Below are positions 47,797-55,788 of a stretch of DNA of 64,000 bases, piece after piece (within the stretch, counting starts at the first letter, position 1; each line of letters begins with the position of its first letter). The notes below the pieces were generated by a model. The model did no database searches. It was not told where the DNA came from and saw nothing but the letters and a program-made list of their open reading frames with translations. The stretch covers positions 1 to 64,000 of the forward strand of contig NZ_JANTYU010000005.1 of the NCBI RefSeq assembly GCF_024806835.1, given 5' to 3'. The position numbers and the translations under genes are program-made. The DNA comes from Xanthomonas sp. 3793. Its GTDB lineage: Bacteria; Pseudomonadota; Gammaproteobacteria; Xanthomonadales; Xanthomonadaceae.

Positions 47797-47888
47797 TCCG
47801 TCGAGGCGATTGGTAGCTGACGCGAACCGGTGCAAAACATTAGGTTCACGATCTCCAAAACTGGAAGCTCCTTTGAAATGGAGCAGCC

Positions 47889-48584
47889 ATGCCAATCTTT
47901 AGTCCCTTCTCGTACTCGAACCTGTCCGCTCAGCAGCGACTCCGCCTGCGGAGCCTCGTCCCCCCTGAAGTCCGCCCGCCCACTCCTTTGGAGGATGCAC
48001 CGCCGGTAGTCACTGCGATCAGGAGTGCGCCGGAGGCGAAGCGTCAGAGCGCGACCGCGCTTACCGACCCGGCTCTGAAATACATCACTACGGAACGCAT
48101 CCAGAAGGACATCACTGCCTACTTGAAAGAACGCGACTTCCCGGGCGTGGCAGTGACTTTGACTTTCCAACCTAGGCGTCCGGGTGAGCGCCTCACTGAA
48201 GAGATCGCTCAAGCAACTGTTGGTGAACTGATCAAACGGCTGAACAAGTTCGCTCGCGGTCGATCTTCCAATAAGCCCCTCTATGTCATCGCAATCCGAG
48301 AAGGAGGCACTCGAGCCCAAGATCGGGTACGTCTCCACTATCACCTCAAGGTCGAGATCCCACCCGATATGACCGGCGAAAACATTGCCTCAAAAATCGA
48401 GCAGTATTGGGTCAGGCTAAAAGGTGCTAGTCAGCGAGAAAACCGGATCGAACCGGTGTCGGATGATGGATGGGTTAGCTACATATTGAAGAAGCGCAGT
48501 AAGCAAGACTATGCAGACTCGATCGACTGGATCAACACGCACGTCTCGCCCCACCCGATTGCCAAGTGCTCTGGTGGCGACTGA
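47889..48584 (+). CDS. HUH-endonuclease Rep-like protein
   Basis: A 231-residue protein with three features of rolling-circle initiators in order: a hydrophobic strand VAVTLTFQP (motif I, about 87-95), HYH within RLHYHLKVEIP (HUH metal motif, about 150-152) and WVSYILKK with a Tyr-x-x-Lys (motif III, about 198-201). The N-terminal 60 residues are a poorly ordered extension. A perfect 15-bp hairpin starts 9 bases beyond the stop. Replication initiation or nicking for mobilisation is the probable role, by motif inference only. Confidence 0.7.
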   Translation: MPIFSPFSYSNLSAQQRLRLRSLVPPEVRPPTPLEDAPPVVTAIRSAPEAKRQSATALTDPALKYITTERIQKDITAYLKERDFPGVAVTLTFQPRRPGERLTEEIAQATVGELIKRLNKFARGRSSNKPLYVIAIREGGTRAQDRVRLHYHLKVEIPPDMTGENIASKIEQYWVRLKGASQRENRIEPVSDDGWVSYILKKRSKQDYADSIDWINTHVSPHPIAKCSGGD

Positions 48585-48592
48585 ACTTTGAT

Positions 48593-48628
48593 GAGCTATC
48601 AAGGGTCTTCCGGGACCCTTGATAGCTC
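48593..48628. repeat. Perfect 15-bp hairpin beside the Rep-like gene
   Basis: GAGCTATCAAGGGTC, loop TTCCGG, GACCCTTGATAGCTC. It begins 9 bases after the Rep-like stop codon and has no T-run on the + strand. A nick-site hairpin (double- or single-strand origin) and a transcription terminator are both possible. Confidence 0.7.
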
Positions 48629-48983
48629 CGCTGTGGATCAAAGCCAGCCCAGACACACACCCATAACGCCGTATCAACCCAAGAGCCGACCATCGTCAAC
48701 TTTGACGCCATGGATGATGAAGCAAAGTGCGCCATGGGCTATCGTCGGCTCTGTGCCCACCCACCCGGCGGACTTCAACTAGTCGCCCCTCTACACATGC
48801 AGTCCACGGAATACGCATGATGCGACTTGGACACATCTATCGGGGCGGCTACGATCGCCCCGATGTTGTTGTCGCCAAGGCGTCCAGCCCAACGCTGGGA
48901 CTTGTAAAGAAATTGAGTGAGCGGCGGGGCGGGGGCTTCGTTCTGCAAAAAGTAAGCGTGCATCAAAAAGCTATAAAAACGCG
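48629..48983. other. Island gap between the hairpin and integrase gene
   Basis: About 355 bases. A 9-bp inverted repeat AGAGCCGAC (48682-48690) / GTCGGCTCT (48745-48753) adds to the structured DNA after the Rep-like gene. A weak + frame at about 48817-48987 (starting MMRLGHIYRGGYDRPDVVV) could be a small gene, but nothing supports it beyond being open. Confidence 0.4.
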
Positions 48984-50834
48984 CTAGTTGTTCTCGATGA
49001 CACCCTTCGCCTTGAACTCTAAATTCTTCATCTTGATCGACTTCTTAGAGCGATACCACTGACCAAGCAGCGGATCTAAATGGACCACCTCTCCAGACTT
49101 GTACTCAATCCGTAGATCGAACGAGCGCTGCCGCGCAAGCTTGTTCAACCCGCTAAGACTCCTGACGCCAAAGACCTCTTTCCAACCTCGCGTCTCGCCC
49201 AGATCACGCCAGATGGTTGTGCCAGTAGCTACTTTAGCCAAAGGTTCCAAACTAGGTTCAGGGTCTATTTCGACGTCTGATTCATACTCTTGCGCGATTT
49301 CAAATCCTTCCCGCCGGATGTCTGCCAAGGTGATCTTCTTCAGGACTCGCTGCAGCTCAGCGCCAAGAGCTCGCCTCTTCTTGCCAACTTCAGGATCCCG
49401 ATCGTCGGCGATAGCTGTCTTAAGTTGAGCCACAGTCTCTCGCCATTGCTGAGGATCGACCTGAGTGAGGCTCATCTGCTCTTCTTCAATAAGCTTGCGA
49501 CGACTGAGAACCTCACTCTGACGCGCCTCCGTTTCTCTCAGCCAAGTAAGCAGATTCGCACTGTCGCCGGACGGATTCATTTCGAAGGGGCTCATGAAAC
49601 TGCCCTTGATCCTCTCCAAGGCAAGTTTGATTCCAGCCTCCTCAGCCTCGCACATCGCGAGTTGAGCCCGAAGTGCTGATGCCTTGGTCGCAGCACTGGT
49701 ACCTCCGATGAGTTCGGAAACGTCAAGCTTATCGAGAGTGTTGAGCAACAGCTCCTCGATTAACGAATAGGCGAAAGTTCGCGCCCCGCACGATCCACGC
49801 GCGAGAGAGACGCTGCACTGCAAATAGGTTCCGCCCTTTGGACCATCGCCTTTGTCGATGAACCTGACACCCGCGCCGCATGAGCAGCGAAGCAACCCAG
49901 TGAAAACATTCGCGTATCTCGCGCCTTTTCGCCCCTTGCCTATGATCCTTCTAGCGTCTACCGCGTTGTTGGCTTCCTGAAAGAGTGTAGGTGAGACAAT
50001 TTCTGGGTAGTAGTCACGAAGCGGCGCTCCTGATGCAACCCGTTTCTGCTTCCCTGATTCAGTAGAGACGATGTGCGGTTGGTACTCACCAAGCACAGTC
50101 CTACTCATCAGGATCTTCTTGACATATGACTCACGCCATACGGCGTTCTTCCGCGTGCTCCAGGGCTTCTCCTTCCTCTCGTTGAGCAACCGCGAGATCG
50201 AATAGGCGCCATAGCCGTCGCGCGCGAGTGTGAAGATCTCTCGGACCACCACGCATCTTTGGGGAATCTGTTCGACTCTCCCGTCAACTACCCTGAGCCA
50301 ACCTGGAACTCGGCTGGTCGTCACCTTGCCCTCAGCGCGCGCGTACTCTCGCTTACGCTTCCAAGCAGCTGACAACATCTCTGACTTTCGCTTGGATTCC
50401 TCATGTGCACGGGTCATAGAGACAAGCGCGATTAGCAGCGAGGTCTGCGCATTGTCTACGCCATGCCTGTAAATCTGCCCATCGTCGAGGATGGCTACGC
50501 TTACGCCGAGCGCCATCAAGTTGAGGAGCAGCGTAAGCGCCTGATGTACGTCGGCTCTAGAGAGCCGGTCCATAGATTCGACGAGGAGGTAGCTCCCTCT
50601 CTCGATCTCGCCTCGCTCCACATGCTTAATGAAGTCACCGAGGGCGCCAACGTGTGCGTTCTTGCCCCGAAAGGCTGAGACGCCGAAGTCATCGAAGCGG
50701 TCAACGATTTCCAGCCCATGCCTTTCGGCAAAAGCTTTTGCCCGCTCTTCTTGACGCCACATGGACGACCCCTTCCGCTGTTCCGGGGTTGAAAAACGCG
50801 TGTAGGAGTAAGCCTTTGGGCGGTTCATAGCCAC
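48984..50834 (-). CDS. int: Large serine integrase of the island
   Basis: The 616-residue recombinase has the N-terminal catalytic domain (AYSYTRFSTPEQRKGSSMWRQE, nucleophile Ser 15; LVESMDRLSRADVHQAL). A recombinase domain follows (GWLRVVDGRVEQIPQRCVVVREIF, YVKKILMSRTVLGEYQPH). A zinc ribbon (FTGLLRCSCGAGVRF ... LQCSVSLARGSCGARTF) and a long helical segment complete it. This is the standard layout of phage-type large serine integrases. The gene starts 16 bases inside the right inverted end, the usual position. It should cut at the TT dinucleotide seen at both junctions. Confidence 0.93.
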   Translation of the reverse strand: MAMNRPKAYSYTRFSTPEQRKGSSMWRQEERAKAFAERHGLEIVDRFDDFGVSAFRGKNAHVGALGDFIKHVERGEIERGSYLLVESMDRLSRADVHQALTLLLNLMALGVSVAILDDGQIYRHGVDNAQTSLLIALVSMTRAHEESKRKSEMLSAAWKRKREYARAEGKVTTSRVPGWLRVVDGRVEQIPQRCVVVREIFTLARDGYGAYSISRLLNERKEKPWSTRKNAVWRESYVKKILMSRTVLGEYQPHIVSTESGKQKRVASGAPLRDYYPEIVSPTLFQEANNAVDARRIIGKGRKGARYANVFTGLLRCSCGAGVRFIDKGDGPKGGTYLQCSVSLARGSCGARTFAYSLIEELLLNTLDKLDVSELIGGTSAATKASALRAQLAMCEAEEAGIKLALERIKGSFMSPFEMNPSGDSANLLTWLRETEARQSEVLSRRKLIEEEQMSLTQVDPQQWRETVAQLKTAIADDRDPEVGKKRRALGAELQRVLKKITLADIRREGFEIAQEYESDVEIDPEPSLEPLAKVATGTTIWRDLGETRGWKEVFGVRSLSGLNKLARQRSFDLRIEYKSGEVVHLDPLLGQWYRSKKSIKMKNLEFKAKGVIENN

Positions 50835-50849
50835 ATATTTTACCCTAAT

Positions 50850-50867
50850 TTAATCAGCTATCATATG
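50850..50867 (-). repeat. Right inverted end of the island (attR half of attP)
   Basis: Reads TTAATCAGCTATCATATG, the inverted partner of 42474-42491. Its last 3 bases form an ATG that is in frame with comM. The TT at 50868-50869 lies just outside. Joined to the left end through TT it would form a near-perfect palindromic attP. Confidence 0.85.
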
Positions 50868-51746
50868 TTGCTGGTCGGCAGCCCCGGATGCGGCAAGACC
50901 CTGCTCGCCTCGCGCCTGCCTGGCCTGCTGCCGGAAGCCAGCGAAGGCGAAGCCCTGGAAACTGCCGCAATTACCTCCATCAGCGGCCGCGGACTGGATC
51001 TTGCCCGCTGGCGGCAGCGCCCCTACCGCGCCCCGCATCACACCGCCAGCGCGGTCGCCCTGGTCGGTGGTGGCACCCATCCGCGTCCCGGCGAGATCTC
51101 GCTGGCCCATCACGGCGTGCTGTTTCTGGATGAACTGCCAGAATGGCAGCGACAAACGCTGGAAGTGCTGCGCGAGCCCTTGGAGTCGGGTCTGGTCACG
51201 ATCTCGCGGGCAGCGCGCAGCGTGGATTTCCCGGCACGGTTTCAGCTGGTGGCGGCGATGAACCCGTGTCCCTGCGGGTGGGCCGGCGATGGCAGCGGGC
51301 GTTGCCGCTGCAGCAGCGACAGCATCCGCCGGTATCGCAGCCGCATCTCCGGTCCGCTGCTGGACCGCATCGACCTGCATGTCGACGTGCCGCGTCTGCC
51401 ACCGCAAGCATTGCGGACCGGCAATGTGGGCGAGGACAGCGCCAGTGTGCGTGCGCGCGTGGTCGCCGCGCGGCAACGCCAGCTCGCCCGTGGGCCGCTG
51501 CCCAATGCGCAGCTCGACCAACCCGACACCGATCGCCATTGCCGGCTGCACAACGACGACCAACTGCTGCTGGAGCGTGCGATCGAGCATCTGCAGCTGT
51601 CCGCACGCTCGATGCATCGCATCCTGCGCGTGGCGCGCACCATCGCCGATCTCGACAACAGCGCGGACATCGCCACGCGCCATCTGACCGAAGCAATCGG
51701 CTATCGCAAGCTGGATCGCGCACTGACCGCCGCAAGCGCGGCGTAG
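50868..51746 (+). pseudogene. comM: comM, 3' part after the island
   Basis: Continues comM in frame from the TT duplication: LLVGSPGCGKTLLASRLPGLLPEA (Walker A), then ITSISGRGLDLARWRQRPYRAPHHTAS, FLDELPEWQRQTLEVLREPLE (Walker B), PARFQLVAAMNPCPCGW and the C-terminal Mg-chelatase-like domain ending in SAA. The island supplies an ATG (50865-50867) directly upstream, so a 293-residue fragment with the ATPase core could in principle be made, but without the S5-like domain. By family knowledge, transformation should suffer unless the island excises. Confidence 0.95.
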
Positions 51747-52129
51747 TCAGGCGACACACCCTGTCGAGCAGTCGTCAGCTGGAGATGGATCGCGCACTTG
51801 AAACCGGCGTATCCGAGTGGCCCATGCCGCATCGAGCGCCGGCCGTGCCCGCATGTTGGTGCGCCGTGGCTCTGTGAGCCGCTCCTGGCTGGCTTGGCCG
51901 ACACGGCAGATCCCGCGCGGTGCGGTGTCTGCGATGCCGTGCACCGATGGCAGGTCAGGGTGTGGCCATACCGGCAGCCGATCGCTCGCATGCCGCGTCG
52001 ATGACCAACGGGCGACGGCAGTGACAGCGCAAGCGATGGCGCGCAGCTGGCAGCCGGCCTGCGCGTGCCAACATCCACTTCATGGCCCTGCACGTAAAAC
52101 GACTGCCATCCCTTTGCGCAGAGGCCGTC
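51747..52129. other. Intergenic region, no gene seen
   Basis: About 380 GC-rich bases between comM and the lipocalin gene. Frames are open but show no family or ribosome site. An ATG at 52082 in the lipocalin frame would add 16 residues without a signal peptide and is not preferred. Confidence 0.4.
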
Positions 52130-52639
52130 ATGAGCCGATTTCCCGAGTTGATCACCGTTGCATCGCTGGACCTGAACCGCTATCTCGGCACCTGGTACGA
52201 GATCGCCAGGTTGCCGATCCGCTTCGAGGACGCCGACTGCACCGATGTGTCCGCGCATTATTCGCTGGAGGACGACGGCAGCGTACGCGTGCAGAACCGC
52301 TGCCTCACCGCAGCCGGCGAGCTGGAGGAAGCGGTCGGTCAGGCGCGCGCCATCGACGCGACAAATGCCAGGCTCGAAGTGACCTTCCTGCCCGAGGGCT
52401 TGCGCTGGATTCCCTTCACCAAGGGCGACTATTGGGTGATGCGCATCGACGCAGATTACACCGCCGCGTTGGTCGGCAGTCCCGATCGCAAGTATCTGTG
52501 GCTGCTCGCGCGCCTGCCGCAGCTGGACGAAAACATTGCGCAGGCCTATCTGGCGCAGGCACGCGAACAGGGGTTCGACCTGGCACCGTTGATCCACACC
52601 CCGCACACCGGCCGGCTCACCGAACAACCGCTGCCCTGA
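52130..52639 (+). CDS. blc: Bacterial lipocalin (Blc-like)
   Basis: A 169-residue single-domain lipocalin. LNRYLGTWYEIARLPIRFEDADC carries the family Gly-x-Trp near residue 19. DGSVRVQNRCL and FTKGDYWVMRIDADYTAALVGSPDRKYLWLLARLPQLDE form further barrel strands. No lipobox or signal peptide is visible, unlike E. coli Blc, so this copy is probably cytosolic. GAGG lies about 6 bases before the ATG at 52130. Ligand expected to be a fatty acid or lysophospholipid. Confidence 0.9.
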   Translation: MSRFPELITVASLDLNRYLGTWYEIARLPIRFEDADCTDVSAHYSLEDDGSVRVQNRCLTAAGELEEAVGQARAIDATNARLEVTFLPEGLRWIPFTKGDYWVMRIDADYTAALVGSPDRKYLWLLARLPQLDENIAQAYLAQAREQGFDLAPLIHTPHTGRLTEQPLP

Positions 52640-53111
52640 GGACGCTTGGCGGCCGCTGCGACGGCCGCTGCGACTGCGCCAGGCAAGGCCGACTGCGCAC
52701 GAGCACGCGCGCCGCAATGTCCGCCTCAGCCTCGATTCCATACACACCGCTGCGCGATGCCGGGCAGTGCGTCGCGCACACCAGATGGCTCCGCGCGTTG
52801 AGACGAGTCAGGCACGGCCGTGCCGTGACCGAGCGGCCCGATCGCGGACTCACGTCCGCAGACCGGCCTGTTCGCCCGCAGCAACACGACCGGCCCCACA
52901 CCGCGATCGACCCAGCCGCGTCACACCGATCCTGACTCCGCCACCCTCATACAACGACGGCCGGAGCATGCAGGCCGCAGTACACATGATGCACCCGCCT
53001 GGTTGCTCCGGCCGTCTCGGCCCGTGGTTGCTGGGATGCCCCGGCTGTCGACTGCATCGAGCGTCGCAATCCGCTGCGGACTCCCCCATTGGCGGCGTTC
53101 AATCCTGCGAC
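52640..53111. other. Intergenic region, no gene seen
   Basis: About 470 GC-rich bases with no coding support. A short tandem GGCCGCTGCGAC word occurs just after the lipocalin stop (52650-52675). Confidence 0.4.
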
Positions 53112-53288
53112 TCAGCCGTTGAGCGTGCCCAGATCCTTGGCGGCGGCCTGCGCGCCTTCCAGGCTGTCGAAGGCCACGCCGGTGTCGCCGACAACGTACT
53201 TGACCAGTTCGCCGTCGCGCGTGGTTTCGTGCATCTTGAAGATCGGTACCGCATCGGTACCGCCGACGCGTTCTTTCTGCGTTGTCAT
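53112..53288 (-). CDS. Small conserved-type hypothetical protein (58 aa)
   Basis: The minus-strand frame from ATG 53288 to TGA 53112 reads MTTQKERVGGTDAVPIFKMH..., has GGAGG at the right distance upstream, and shows the codon bias of real genes. It contains VKYVVGDTGVAFDSLEGAQA and ends AAKDLGTLNG. The residue mix suggests a compact alpha/beta mini-protein. Function unknown. Longer frames on the same strand that overlap it lack ribosome sites. Confidence 0.7.
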   Translation of the reverse strand: MTTQKERVGGTDAVPIFKMHETTRDGELVKYVVGDTGVAFDSLEGAQAAAKDLGTLNG

Positions 53289-53668
53289 GGGTGATTCCTC
53301 CAGTGAGAGCGCCTTGCCGGGGACCGGATGGCCCCACAGCCCGCCGTGGCGAGCGCAGACACAATGACCCTAGCGCGCGACTGCGTGCAGGCGCGTGAAT
53401 CCATCGGCCGCGTCAATTGCTGCAGTGCAGGGGCAGCTTCCGGTAGAAAATCACATCCACTTCGCTCGCCAGACGCGCGCAATGCACGCGTGTGTCGTAC
53501 ATTCGCGACGTGCAGCCTCATCAGTCCATATCTGTGGTCCACATCACGCCGGTAAGGCGAGCTGCTGCGTGTGGCGACGCAGCCGTGGCAGACGCGCAGA
53601 CCGTGGCGTGCAGACCGCACGGCAGGCCGCGCGCATGAGCTGGCCCCCATGCCGATGCGGGTGGTGAC
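53289..53668. other. Intergenic region upstream of the EAL protein gene
   Basis: About 380 bases, no gene pattern and no clear promoter. It must hold the start signals for the divergent small gene and the EAL gene. Confidence 0.4.
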
Positions 53669-55246
53669 GTGAAGCGTCAACGCATCATCAGTCTGACCGT
53701 GCTGCTGGTGCTGCTCTGCGCAACGCTCCCGATCGGCCTGTCCTATTACCTGGCCTGGAGGCTGGCGCTGTCGCGCGAGGAAAGCAGGCTCAGCCAACTG
53801 GCGGCGCTGTCGATCCGGCGGACCGAAACCGCCTTCGACGAGGCGCATGGCGCCCTGCTGAGCATGGCCGCCTCACGGCTACCGCCCTGCTCGCCCACGC
53901 ATCTGGCGCAGATGCGCGCGCTGGTGCTGACCAGCCACTACATCGTCGAGCTGGGGCATTTCGAGCAACGCCGCCTGCACTGCACGTCGTGGGGGTTGCT
54001 GCCCAACAGCATCCCGCAGACCCGCCCGGACTTCGTGGTCAAGCGCGGCATCGCGGTGACCACCCGGCTGCTGCCGCTGGCCAATCCGCAGCACCCCCTG
54101 ATGGCGCTGCAGCTTGGCGACTACAACGTCCTGATCAATCCCGATACGCTGGCCGATATCAATATTCCGCCGGGCCTGCAGCTGGCGATCGGCACCCCCG
54201 ACGGGCAGGTGCTCAGCAGCACCGGCACGGCAGCCGAGCAGTTGCTGGTGACGCCGCTCGAGGACACCGACACCGGCACCGCCGCCGCGCAGCCGCAGGT
54301 GCTGTCCGGCCGCGACCGGCGTGGCGACTGGGTCGCGGTGGTCACCGAGCCGATGGCGTACCTGCGCGGGCCGCTGGCGGCCGCACGGCTGCAAGTGGTA
54401 CCCGGCGGTATCGTGCTGGCAGTGCTGCTGGTCGGCGTGGTGCTGTGGGTGTCTCGGCGCCGCCTGTCGCCGCTGGCGCGGCTGGAGATTGCGGTGCAGC
54501 GCGGCGAATTCATCGTGCACTACCAGCCCATCATTGCGCTCGACGACGGCCGCTGTGTCGGCGCCGAGGCATTGGTGCGCTGGCAACAGCAAGACGGCGT
54601 GCTGGTGCCGCCGGATGCCTTCATTCCGCTGGCAGAAGAAAGCGGCCTGATCCTGCCGATCACCGATCTGGTGGTGGCCGAAGTCATCCGCGACCTGGGC
54701 CCCACCCTGGCTGCAGATCCGGCGCTGCACGTGGCCATCAACGTCTCGGCAGACGACATCAAGAGCGGCCGTGTGCAGTCGGTGCTGGCCCAGGCCCTGC
54801 AGGGCACCGGGGTGGACAGCGGGCAGCTGTGGGTGGAGGCGACCGAGCGCAGCCTGATGGACATCGACGCGGCGCGCACCACCATCACCCATCTGCGCGG
54901 GGCCGGCCACACCGTGTCGATCGACGACTTCGGCACCGGCTATTCGAGCCTGCAGTACCTGCAAGGCCTGCCGCTGGATGCGCTGAAGATCGACAAGTCG
55001 TTCGTGGACACCATCGGCACCCACTCGGCCACCAGCTCGGTGACCGCGCACATTATCGAAATGGCCAAGACCTTGCAGCTGCGCACCATCGCCGAAGGCG
55101 TGGAGCGCCAGGAGCAACTGGACTACCTGCGCGCCCACGGCGTGGACCTTGCGCAGGGCTGGCTGTTCTCGCGCGCGCTGCCGGCGACCGGCTTCATCGC
55201 GTATCACGCGCAGGCGCGCACCGTCTCGGCGCACGGATTCAAGTAG
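53669..55246 (+). CDS. CSS-motif sensor cyclic-di-GMP phosphodiesterase (EAL)
   Basis: A 525-residue membrane enzyme. A first helix (IISLTVLLVLLCATLPIGLSYYLAW) precedes a periplasmic CSS-like domain of about 200 residues (HCTSWG supplies the Cys-Ser part). A second helix (GIVLAVLLVGVVLWV) and a full EAL domain follow: HYQPIIALDDGRCVGAEALVRW, INVSADD, EATERSLMDID, SIDDFGTGYSSLQYL, ALKIDKSFV. The catalytic Glu, Asn, Asp-Asp and Lys are present, so it should degrade c-di-GMP. CSS-EAL proteins respond to periplasmic redox state in E. coli. Start is GTG 53669. Confidence 0.9.
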   Translation: MKRQRIISLTVLLVLLCATLPIGLSYYLAWRLALSREESRLSQLAALSIRRTETAFDEAHGALLSMAASRLPPCSPTHLAQMRALVLTSHYIVELGHFEQRRLHCTSWGLLPNSIPQTRPDFVVKRGIAVTTRLLPLANPQHPLMALQLGDYNVLINPDTLADINIPPGLQLAIGTPDGQVLSSTGTAAEQLLVTPLEDTDTGTAAAQPQVLSGRDRRGDWVAVVTEPMAYLRGPLAAARLQVVPGGIVLAVLLVGVVLWVSRRRLSPLARLEIAVQRGEFIVHYQPIIALDDGRCVGAEALVRWQQQDGVLVPPDAFIPLAEESGLILPITDLVVAEVIRDLGPTLAADPALHVAINVSADDIKSGRVQSVLAQALQGTGVDSGQLWVEATERSLMDIDAARTTITHLRGAGHTVSIDDFGTGYSSLQYLQGLPLDALKIDKSFVDTIGTHSATSSVTAHIIEMAKTLQLRTIAEGVERQEQLDYLRAHGVDLAQGWLFSRALPATGFIAYHAQARTVSAHGFK

Positions 55247-55751
55247 GCGACCGCCGCCTTCAAGGCATCCGGCCGACAAGCCGCGTCGATGCCTTGAAGA
55301 CACCATGCAGGGCCAAGGCTGCGTCGTCGCGATCCCTGGCCTCGCCTGGCCCGATTGAAACGCTCAGGCTTACCGCCGCCGTCGGGCTGACATGCTGCAA
55401 CCCGGGCAAGCACTCACACCATGGCGTGGCGTCGAAGTGACGCTCGCAACCACTGCGCTGTTGCCCGGCCCACCGCGTTGGGACACCGTTCGGTGCCCTG
55501 GTTACCTACGCCAGTGACGCATGCGTGTTGCATGCAGGCAAGTGGCCGCATCGCCGATGTCGGCCCTGGCCCGTATTGAGACGGCGACCGCGACCACTGC
55601 GTCGTCGCTCGGCCAATCTCACCCGCACGCCGGCCAGGTGCCTAGCGTTGCCCGCGCCAAATGCGCTGGCAGGCTGCAGGCAGACACGTGGCCGCGTCGC
55701 CACGCTCACCTTGCTGCATTGCGTGCCGCTGCTTCGATTACCTCACATCCA
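55247..55751. other. Intergenic region after the EAL gene
   Basis: About 500 bases between convergent genes; open frames lack support. A transcript end for the desaturase operon lies at its right edge. Confidence 0.4.
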
Positions 55752-55781
55752 GAAAAAAGGCCGCCAAGGGCGACCTTTTTC
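55752..55781 (-). terminator. Intrinsic terminator of the desaturase operon
   Basis: On the minus strand GAAAAAGGTCGCCC, a three-base loop, then GGCGGCCTTTTTTC: a 12-13-bp stem with one mismatch and one bulge, ending in six T. It sits 8 bases past the desaturase stop. Confidence 0.8.
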
Positions 55782-55788
55782 GTATCAC

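Larger units (their letters stand above)
42474..50867. mobile_element. Serine-integrase genomic island inserted in comM
   Basis: An 8394-bp block with less GC-biased codons than either flank. It interrupts comM and is bounded by an 18-bp imperfect inverted repeat and by TT on both outer sides (42472-42473 and 50868-50869). Removing the block plus one TT joins CACCTG-TT-GCTGGTC and restores the frame across the Walker A loop. Contents in order: HNH-type nuclease, N6-adenine methyltransferase, resolvase, lipoprotein, small HTH protein, HUH Rep-like protein, large serine integrase. The integrase at the right end is the likely mover. No conjugation or phage structural genes are present. Confidence 0.93.

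Noticed and set aside
48817..48987. Possible small + strand gene before the integrase
   Set aside because: Open frame only; no ribosome site, no recognisable motif, and an antisense frame is equally open.
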